This document shows, in pieces, positions 1 through 5,507 of a stretch of DNA of 9,105 nt (positions are counted from its first letter, which is position 1; each line of letters starts with the position of its first letter). The position numbers and the translations under genes were made by a program. Under the pieces are notes generated by a model. That model saw only the letters and a program-made list of their open reading frames with translations, did not search any database and was not told the DNA's origin. The DNA comes from Chitinophagaceae bacterium (GTDB taxonomy: Bacteria > Bacteroidota > Bacteroidia > Chitinophagales > Chitinophagaceae), in contig DNMB01000086.1 of assembly GCA_003489485.1 (NCBI GenBank), forward strand, positions 1 through 9,105, given 5' to 3'.

Positions 1-726
1 AGCACCTACAATGTAAAGCCCCAACTTAGTTGGTTGTATGCCGCAGGGTTGTTCAAAAACTTTCTTGACAATGCGATCGAAACCTCTGTAGAGATCTATT
101 ACAAAGACATGCAAAACCAGATCGAATATCGCGAGGGATATACTCCTTCCATTAGCGATCCGGAGTCGGAATTTGTTTTTGGCAGGGGGTGGAGCTATGG
201 AGCGGAATGGTTCGTCAATAAAGTTCGAGGCCGGTTTACGGGATGGGTTGGCTATACGCTTTCGTGGACCTGGAGAAAATTTCCGGACCTCAACGAAGGC
301 AGACGCTATCCTGCTCGCTTCGACAGAAGACACGATCTATCTGTTGTGGGAAATTATTCGCTCTCACAAAAATGGAAGCTGGGTGCTGTTTTTGTCTACG
401 GAACAGGCAATGCCATTACGCTACCGGAGCGTTTCTATATCATGAACGGGGTGCTTAATCAAGAGTACAGCCGCATCAATCAGTACAGAATGAAGTCTTA
501 TCACCGCATGGATGTATCAATGACCTATACACCCGTTCAAAAAAAGCCTCGCAAGGTAAAAAGTCAATGGGTCTTCAGTATCTATAATCTATATAGCCGG
601 TTTAATCCTTACTTTATTTATTTCGATCAAGAAGGAACCATCGCTGGGGGCGATCTGAAGGTTTCGGCCAAACAAGTCTCCTTGTTTCCTGTCTTACCGT
701 CTGTGACGTGGAACTTTAGTTTTTAG
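1..726 (+). CDS. TonB-dependent outer-membrane receptor, C-terminal fragment (5' end outside window)
   Basis: The frame is open from the first base, so this is the last 241 residues of a longer protein. The fragment shows alternating polar and aromatic strands typical of the end of a TonB-dependent receptor beta-barrel, for example GRGWSYGAEWFV, GWVGYTLSWTW and the YPARFDRRHDLSVVGNY segment common in Bacteroidetes receptors. It ends in Trp-Asn-Phe-Ser-Phe; a terminal aromatic residue is the usual signal for barrel insertion by the Bam machinery. The family takes up bulky substrates across the outer membrane using TonB energy, but the plug and any N-terminal carboxypeptidase-like domain lie outside the window, so the substrate cannot be inferred. 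No SusD-like partner follows on this strand. The stop overlaps the end of the convergent minus-strand gene by 11 bp and no terminator is visible. Confidence 0.85.
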   Translation, partial: STYNVKPQLSWLYAAGLFKNFLDNAIETSVEIYYKDMQNQIEYREGYTPSISDPESEFVFGRGWSYGAEWFVNKVRGRFTGWVGYTLSWTWRKFPDLNEGRRYPARFDRRHDLSVVGNYSLSQKWKLGAVFVYGTGNAITLPERFYIMNGVLNQEYSRINQYRMKSYHRMDVSMTYTPVQKKPRKVKSQWVFSIYNLYSRFNPYFIYFDQEGTIAGGDLKVSAKQVSLFPVLPSVTWNFSF

Positions 727-1582
727 GAGAACCCGACTGTTTATCTCTATAGATGAATCGAACAAGTGCATTTTGCTTCTCATCCGCTTTCAGGTAGAGT
801 TGATAGCGTTCCTTTCCGGCCGTCACGATCATCAAGGCCGTATTCGGCGGAATGGTACCAAGGTTTTCTCCGACCATTACCACGTCTTGAACAGATTTTT
901 GCCGATCGACCAATACAGAAAGTGAAACCGCTTGTGTTTTTAGCATCTGGCGGAAAACCACCGGTTTTTCATTTACATATACAGAGATGGTGTCTCCATC
1001 AATTTGACCATTATCAAAGAGATCGATCACTACCAAGCCGCTATCGACCATAATTTCCTTGAAAAGCGCATTGGTCTTGTTGCGTAACGTGGGCGAACGA
1101 TCGGTTCGCTCCGAATCTTGCTTGGTGAGACGGTTGAGCACTACGGTGCCCGGATCACAACTGGTCTTACCATCTTGCGCCACTCCGCCGGTGGTAAACC
1201 ATACGCCTCTTATCTGCTCATCGGTGGTCTTTGTGCCCGAGGCTTTATGATAGGTAAGCTGGTAGTTTTTTGAACAGGGAATACAATCCGGCTTGAGTTG
1301 CTGGCCAATGATTCCGGTTTCGCGAAGCGCGATGGTCTGGCTGTCTGCTCGGTAGACACCCACTAAATTTTGCTTTACGTAATTGAAAGAATCAGAAAAA
1401 TGCCATGCGGTACCTCTAATAACCGAATCAGTTACTTGCAGGTCGAACTGTAAATTATAAACCGGGAAACAACCACTGGGTGCCATTACGAGCCGGCCCT
1501 TCCATTGTCCAGACAAATTCTGTGACCACACGGAAATAGTCATTGATAAAGTACTCAGAACAAATAAAAGGATCCGGAGCAT
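716..1582 (-). CDS. Exported protein of unknown function, shorter member of a paralogous pair
   Basis: Encodes 288 aa. Residues 1-21 form a signal peptide (MLRILLF start, hydrophobic core, SVWSQ cleavage region), with no lipobox cysteine. Residues 22-152 form an N-terminal domain beginning NLSGQWKGRL; it has beta-strand-like alternation and cysteines at 38, 100, 103 and 142. A short polar linker follows, then a C-terminal domain at about 178-279 with LFDNGQIDGDTISVYVN, LGTIPPNTALMIVTAG and FIYR. Both domains match the upstream neighbour at 1607-2716, so the pair arose by tandem duplication. Cys103 and Cys142 align with its Cys102 and Cys140, which suggests a conserved disulfide in an extracytoplasmic compartment. 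The gene starts 24 bp after the neighbour's stop and is probably co-transcribed with it. I do not recognise a named family. The fold may be lipocalin-like or another beta-barrel or sandwich, but that is a guess. Confidence 0.8.
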   Translation of the reverse strand: MLRILLFVLSTLSMTISVWSQNLSGQWKGRLVMAPSGCFPVYNLQFDLQVTDSVIRGTAWHFSDSFNYVKQNLVGVYRADSQTIALRETGIIGQQLKPDCIPCSKNYQLTYHKASGTKTTDEQIRGVWFTTGGVAQDGKTSCDPGTVVLNRLTKQDSERTDRSPTLRNKTNALFKEIMVDSGLVVIDLFDNGQIDGDTISVYVNEKPVVFRQMLKTQAVSLSVLVDRQKSVQDVVMVGENLGTIPPNTALMIVTAGKERYQLYLKADEKQNALVRFIYRDKQSGSPKN

Positions 1583-1606
1583 ATCCCGAAGGTAGCAAAA
1601 GGCGCT

Positions 1607-2716
1607 TTATCGAGAAGGGCGGTATACAAAACGAAATACCGCATTTTTTTTATCGGACGAAAGCACTTGCAGGCGGTATTGTTGCTGTCCGGCGTCAACG
1701 ATCATAAGAGCGGTATTGGGAGGGATGCGCCCGAGACTCTCAGCTACGAAAGTGAGCTCTTGCACGTCTTGGTTTTCGTCAAGAGCGACCTTTAAAAGTA
1801 AAGGGGTAGTACCCAGGCGTTTTTTTGAAAGAATTACTTGCCCATTTAAGTATACCGAGACCGTATCACCATCAATCTCTCCATTATCATAAACAGAGAT
1901 ACTGATCTGTTTTGCAGCGATATTGATCTCCTTGAGTAATTCATTTTGGCGATTGTTCTCTACGGGAGATGGCATATGCTTTACTACCGCCGGGGTGGCC
2001 GTTGCAGGCTTTTCAATTTTTTCTGACGACTCTTTATTTGATGCGGTCGAAACTGGTTTCGGTTTGTTTTCGGTGATTTGTTTTGCAGTAACGGCAGTGG
2101 TCGGTTTGCGAGGAGTCGAAGCGGTCTTGGTCACCGGTTTTTGCTGAACCGAAAGGCTCGTTGAAGGACCTTGCTTTTTAGCCTGAGGGGCTTCGTTGTA
2201 AAAGATTTTTTTGGCAGCAGGTGCATTGCTTTTGAGAAACGACTCGTTTTCAAAATCTGAACTGGTTACTCTGCGCAAGAAGACGATCCCACCGCCGCAG
2301 TCGCCGCCTTTTTTAACATCCTTAGAATCGGTTTCGTATTTGCTCGTAAAGTTGCCCTCAAGATATTCCTCCTTTCCGGATTGGCTGTAAGAGAGGGTAT
2401 AGTTCATAAGGCAATTCACCGAGCCTTCACCGGACCTTACCTCTACGGTCTTGATCTCTTGGATCGATACATTTCCCTCCTTTTTATTGACACGACCGGT
2501 AAGAGTGGCCTTTCCGTAATACTCTGTGTTAAGGTACGAGTAGGTTACTCCGGTCAACTGACCCTTACTCTCTTTTACCTGCATCTCAATTTTGTACTGG
2601 CTTTGGTCTTTGGTAACGAAATAGCCTTTCCAAATGCCGGTCAACATCTGAGCGGAACCATGCAGGTGAATGAGGGAAAGGGCTGCGATAAAAGAAAAAT
2701 ATCGATACAATGTCAT
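1607..2716 (-). CDS. Exported two-domain protein of unknown function with Pro/Lys/Thr-rich linker, longer paralogue
   Basis: Encodes 369 aa from the ATG at 2716. The frame is open upstream to 2863, but the signal peptide (MTLYRYFSFIAALS, cleavage near GSAQ, residues 1-23) begins exactly at 2716, and a longer start would bury it and overlap thrS. The N-terminal domain at about 24-150 begins MLTGIWKGYF and carries Cys102 and Cys140. Residues about 170-255 form a low-complexity linker rich in Pro, Lys, Thr, Ser and Ala. The C-terminal domain at about 265-366 has VYDNGEIDGDTVSVYLNG, LGRIPPNTALMIVDAG and FRFVYR. The DNGxIDGD stretch resembles an Asp-rich calcium-binding loop, which is only a resemblance. 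The long linker could span peptidoglycan or tether the C-terminal domain at a distance from the first. It is the promoter-proximal gene of the pair. Function unknown. Confidence 0.82.
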   Translation of the reverse strand: MTLYRYFSFIAALSLIHLHGSAQMLTGIWKGYFVTKDQSQYKIEMQVKESKGQLTGVTYSYLNTEYYGKATLTGRVNKKEGNVSIQEIKTVEVRSGEGSVNCLMNYTLSYSQSGKEEYLEGNFTSKYETDSKDVKKGGDCGGGIVFLRRVTSSDFENESFLKSNAPAAKKIFYNEAPQAKKQGPSTSLSVQQKPVTKTASTPRKPTTAVTAKQITENKPKPVSTASNKESSEKIEKPATATPAVVKHMPSPVENNRQNELLKEINIAAKQISISVYDNGEIDGDTVSVYLNGQVILSKKRLGTTPLLLKVALDENQDVQELTFVAESLGRIPPNTALMIVDAGQQQYRLQVLSSDKKNAVFRFVYRPSR

Positions 2717-2724
2717 GGGCAGGG

Positions 2725-2732
2725 CAAATGTA
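2725..2732 (-). promoter_or_regulatory. Candidate Bacteroidetes -7 element for the exported paralogue pair
   Basis: The minus strand reads TACATTTG, a full match to TAnnTTTG. It ends only 8 bp before the ATG at 2716, so a transcript from it would have almost no 5' leader. No TTG-type -33 element stands at the usual spacing; the nearest TTG is 11 bp upstream. It could be a chance match, with the true promoter further upstream. Confidence 0.35.
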
Positions 2733-2734
2733 AG

Positions 2735-2750
2735 CGAATTGGCCAATCCG
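2735..2750. repeat. Imperfect inverted repeat in the divergent promoter region
   Basis: A perfect 10-bp palindrome, ATTGGCCAAT (2738-2747), is extended by CG on the left and CG on the right after one mismatched pair, so 14 of 16 positions are symmetric. It lies immediately upstream of the minus-strand TACATTTG element, where a dimeric regulator could bind. No regulator gene is present in the window, so an operator role is only a suggestion. Confidence 0.35.
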
Positions 2751-2823
2751 ACTCTTAGGGCGGGCCCTTCACGATCAATTTTAACAACCCCTTTATTGTC
2801 CTGAAAAATTGCCCTTAAATCGT

Positions 2824-2831
2824 TAAATTTG
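2824..2831 (+). promoter_or_regulatory. Candidate Bacteroidetes -7 promoter element for thrS-infC
   Basis: TAAATTTG matches TAnnTTTG exactly and lies 24 bp before the thrS ATG, leaving a short leader of about 20 nt. A TTG at 2796-2798 could be the -33 element, but the 25-bp spacing is longer than usual. It is the best promoter candidate in the 139-bp intergenic region. Confidence 0.5.
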
Positions 2832-2855
2832 CAGGCCTTGAATAAAGCAAATTTC

Positions 2856-4790
2856 ATGATCAATATTACATTTCCGGATGGTGCCGTTCGAAGTTACGAG
2901 AAGGGGAGCACTGCCCTTGACATTGCCCGTTCCATTTCTGAAGGGCTTGCCAGAAAGGTGCTGGCAGCCGCTGTGAACGGAGAGGTAAGAGATGCACACC
3001 GCCCCATACAAGAGGATGCACAACTACGACTGCTTACATGGAATGATGCCGAGGCCAAATCTACTTTTTGGCATTCTTCTGCCCATTTACTTGCCGAAGC
3101 CGTCGAAGCACAATTTCCGGGTGTTAAATTTTGGGTAGGACCGGCCGTTGAACAAGGCTTTTATTACGACATGGACCTCGGCGATCGAAAGATCACCGAA
3201 GAAGATCTGGTGCAGATCGAAAAAAAGATGGCTGAGCTGGCCAAGAAAGACAGTGGTTTTCAGCGCATCGAAATAGGAAAGCAAGAGGCCATTCGGTATT
3301 TCACCGAAAAAGGCGATGAGTACAAGCTCGATCTGCTACAAGGACTAAACGACGGCGAAATTACTTTTTACAAGCAAGGCGATTTTACCGACCTGTGCAG
3401 AGGACCTCACATACCCAGCACCGCTCCCATCAAGGCCATCAAGCTCACCACACTGGCCGGAGCCTATTGGAAGGGGAATGAAAAAAATAAGATGCTCACC
3501 CGTATTTACGGGATCAGTTTTCCAAATCAAAAGGAGCTCGATGAATATCTTCTTATGCTCGAGGAGGCCAAGAAAAGAGATCACAGAAAACTTGGTAAAG
3601 AGCTCGGCATCTACACTATGGACGATGATGTAGGTCCTGGCCTTCCACTTTGGTTGCCCAACGGAACCATCATCATAGAAGAATTGGAGCGTCTTGCCAA
3701 AGAGACCGAGAGTGCAGCGGGGTATAAGCGAGTAGTTACACCTCATATCGCTAAAGAAAGCATGTACCTGACCAGCGGCCACTTGCCCTATTATGCAGAC
3801 AGTATGTTCCCTCCCATGGAAATGGATGGAGAGAAGTATTATCTGAAGGCCATGAACTGCCCGCATCACCACAAAATATTCGATGCCGAACCTAAAAGCT
3901 ATCGTGAACTTCCGTTTCGTATTGCCGAATACGGCACTTGCTATCGCTATGAGCAAAGCGGGGAGTTATTTGGTTTAATGCGGGTTCGCTGTCTGCATAT
4001 GAACGATGCACACATTTATTGCAGCAAGGAGCAATTCTTCGAAGAATTCAAGGCGGTCAACGACATGTACCTGAAATATTTCGGCATATTCGGGATCGAT
4101 AAGTACGTAATGCGTCTAAGCTTGCATGACCCTGAAAAGCTGGGCCAGAAATATGTTAACGAACCTTCCTTATGGCTCGAAACAGAGGCAATGGTTAGAA
4201 AGGTTCTTATCGATACCAACACACCTTTTGTAGAAGTGCAAGACGAAGCTGCTTTTTACGGGCCTAAGATCGATGTGCAGATATGGAGTGCCATTGGCAG
4301 AGAGTTTACGCTGGCCACCAACCAGGTCGATTTTAACTCGGGGATCAAATTCAAGCTGTCTTATACCAACAGAGATAACCATGCTGAGGTACCTCTTATC
4401 ATTCATAGAGCACCTCTTGGAACCCATGAGCGTTTTATTGGATTTTTACTGGAGCACTATGCCGGCAAGTTCCCTCTTTGGTTGGCTCCCGTGCAGGTAA
4501 AGGTGCTTCCTATCAGCGATAAGTTTCTGGGCTATGCCCAACAGGTGCAGCAACAGCTGAACGCTGCCGGTATCAGGGCCGAAACCGATGACCGGGGCGA
4601 AAAGATCGGTAAGAAGATCCGCGACACCGAGCTGTTGAAAATACCCTATATGTTGGTCGTAGGAGAGAAAGAGATGAGCGAAGAGAAGGTGTCCGTGCGC
4701 AGACAAGGCAAGGGTGACCTGGGCGCTCAACCCGTTGGGCATTTCATTGAAATGGCCACGCAAGAAATTAGCAGTAGAAAATCAGAATAG
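2856..4790 (+). CDS. thrS: Threonyl-tRNA synthetase
   Basis: A cytoplasmic class II aminoacyl-tRNA synthetase that joins threonine to tRNA-Thr and hydrolyses mischarged Ser-tRNA-Thr. From the ATG at 2856 it is 644 aa, close to the normal bacterial length, and begins MINITFPDG as the TGS domain should (about 1-60). An in-frame start nine codons earlier (TTG at 2829) overlaps the promoter element and is rejected. The editing domain has His73 and His77 (FWHSSAH) and Cys181/His185 (DLCRGPH). The catalytic core follows from about 245, with motif 2 around RYEQSGELFGLMRVR (364-378). The zinc ligands are Cys335 (MNCPHH), His386 (NDAHIYC) and His517 (IIHRAPLGTHERF), corresponding to E. coli Cys334, His385 and His511. 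The anticodon-binding domain covers about 545-635. All key residues are intact. infC follows 27 bp downstream, so the two are probably co-transcribed. Confidence 0.97.
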   Translation: MINITFPDGAVRSYEKGSTALDIARSISEGLARKVLAAAVNGEVRDAHRPIQEDAQLRLLTWNDAEAKSTFWHSSAHLLAEAVEAQFPGVKFWVGPAVEQGFYYDMDLGDRKITEEDLVQIEKKMAELAKKDSGFQRIEIGKQEAIRYFTEKGDEYKLDLLQGLNDGEITFYKQGDFTDLCRGPHIPSTAPIKAIKLTTLAGAYWKGNEKNKMLTRIYGISFPNQKELDEYLLMLEEAKKRDHRKLGKELGIYTMDDDVGPGLPLWLPNGTIIIEELERLAKETESAAGYKRVVTPHIAKESMYLTSGHLPYYADSMFPPMEMDGEKYYLKAMNCPHHHKIFDAEPKSYRELPFRIAEYGTCYRYEQSGELFGLMRVRCLHMNDAHIYCSKEQFFEEFKAVNDMYLKYFGIFGIDKYVMRLSLHDPEKLGQKYVNEPSLWLETEAMVRKVLIDTNTPFVEVQDEAAFYGPKIDVQIWSAIGREFTLATNQVDFNSGIKFKLSYTNRDNHAEVPLIIHRAPLGTHERFIGFLLEHYAGKFPLWLAPVQVKVLPISDKFLGYAQQVQQQLNAAGIRAETDDRGEKIGKKIRDTELLKIPYMLVVGEKEMSEEKVSVRRQGKGDLGAQPVGHFIEMATQEISSRKSE

Positions 4791-4817
4791 CGTAATTTAG
4801 TAATCTAAATCCAATAA

Positions 4818-5459
4818 ATGGCAGTACCACAAAGACCCGGAGGCGGGTTTAATCGTCCTCCCGGCGCAGGCGGATCCAGACCAGGTGGACCCGGAGGTTT
4901 TAACAGGGGTGGATTCAACAGAGGACGATTCGTTCCTCGAAAAGAGCCCGAACATCGCATCAATCAATTGATCAGAGTACCCCAAGTAAGACTGGTGGGT
5001 GAAAATGTAGAGGTAGGAATCTATTCAATTCAGGATGCTCTTCGCATGTCGCAAGAGCAGGGATTGGATCTGGTGGAGATCTCTCCCAACGTAGATCCCC
5101 CTGTTTGTAAGATCATCGACTACAATAAGTTTCTTTACGACAAGAAGAAGAAAGAAAAAGAGATGAAAGCCAAAAGCAAAGTCTCTGAAGTAAAAGAAAT
5201 TCGTTTTACTCCCAATACGGACGATCACGATTTTGATTTCAAAGCCAAGCATGCCATTGAGTTCCTCAAGGAGGGCAATAAGGTAAAAGCCTACGTACAA
5301 TTCAAAGGAAGGGCCATACAATTCCAAGACAGGGGGCAATTGCTGCTCCTAAAGTTCGCGGAACGTTTGGCAGAGACCGGCGTATTGGAGAATTTACCTA
5401 AAATGGAAGGCAGAAGAATGCTTGCCATGTTCGCTCCAAAAGGAAAAAAGAAAGGTTGA
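4818..5459 (+). CDS. infC: Translation initiation factor IF-3 with Gly/Arg-rich N-terminal extension
   Basis: IF3 binds the 30S subunit, prevents premature joining of 50S and checks the start codon-initiator tRNA pairing. The protein is 213 aa against about 180 for typical IF3. The IF3 N-domain is at about 45-110 (HRINQLIRVPQVRLVGEN, DLVEISPNVDPPVCKIIDY, KFLYDKKKKEKE), followed by a lysine-rich linker. The C-domain is at about 122-210 (VKEIRFTPNTDDHDFDFKAKH, GNKVKAYVQFKGR, EGRRMLAMFAPK). The extra length is an N-terminal tail of about 42 residues rich in Gly, Pro, Arg, Asn and Phe, with a repeated GGFNRG unit (27-36). The start is ATG, not the rare AUU used by E. coli infC, and I see no in-frame ATT at the tail-domain boundary. 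The upstream bases are AT-rich with no Shine-Dalgarno. rpmI does not follow directly; a protease gene intervenes. Confidence 0.95.
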   Translation: MAVPQRPGGGFNRPPGAGGSRPGGPGGFNRGGFNRGRFVPRKEPEHRINQLIRVPQVRLVGENVEVGIYSIQDALRMSQEQGLDLVEISPNVDPPVCKIIDYNKFLYDKKKKEKEMKAKSKVSEVKEIRFTPNTDDHDFDFKAKHAIEFLKEGNKVKAYVQFKGRAIQFQDRGQLLLLKFAERLAETGVLENLPKMEGRRMLAMFAPKGKKKG

Positions 5460-5470
5460 TCCCTTTTTTT
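5447..5470 (+). terminator. Weak candidate intrinsic terminator at the end of infC
   Basis: AAAGG (5451-5455) pairs with CCTTT (5462-5466) around a 6-nt loop that contains the infC TGA. A G-U pair and further A-T pairs can extend the stem into the run of seven Ts. The stem is AT-rich and consumes part of its own T tract, so termination would be weak or partial. It may allow read-through into the protease gene. Confidence 0.3.
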
Positions 5471-5507
5471 ACATCTCACGATTTTTAAGCTAAACCCCAT
5501 ACTTGCT

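Noticed and set aside
1583..1606. Possible promoter or terminator between the two exported paralogues
   Set aside because: The 24-bp gap contains neither a TAnnTTTG match nor a hairpin with a T tract; simple co-transcription is more likely.
2381..2758. 125-codon plus-strand open frame opposite the exported paralogue
   Set aside because: It is antisense to a gene with a clear signal peptide and a paralogue; no independent coding signal is seen.
2829..2855. Earlier TTG start for thrS
   Set aside because: It overlaps the TAAATTTG element, and MINITFPDG at 2856 is the expected start of the TGS domain; residue numbering from there matches E. coli at His73 and His77.
2717..2863. N-terminal extension of the 369-aa exported protein by 49 codons to a start at 2863
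   Set aside because: A complete signal peptide begins at the ATG at 2716, and the extension would overlap the thrS start and both promoter elements.
3345..3956. 203-codon minus-strand open frame inside thrS
   Set aside because: It is a shadow of the thrS reading frame, antisense to the editing and catalytic domains.
4818..4946. Non-canonical AUU start for infC downstream of the Gly/Arg-rich tail
   Set aside because: No in-frame ATT is found at the tail-domain boundary, and an ATG with typical AT-rich upstream sequence is present 27 bp after thrS.
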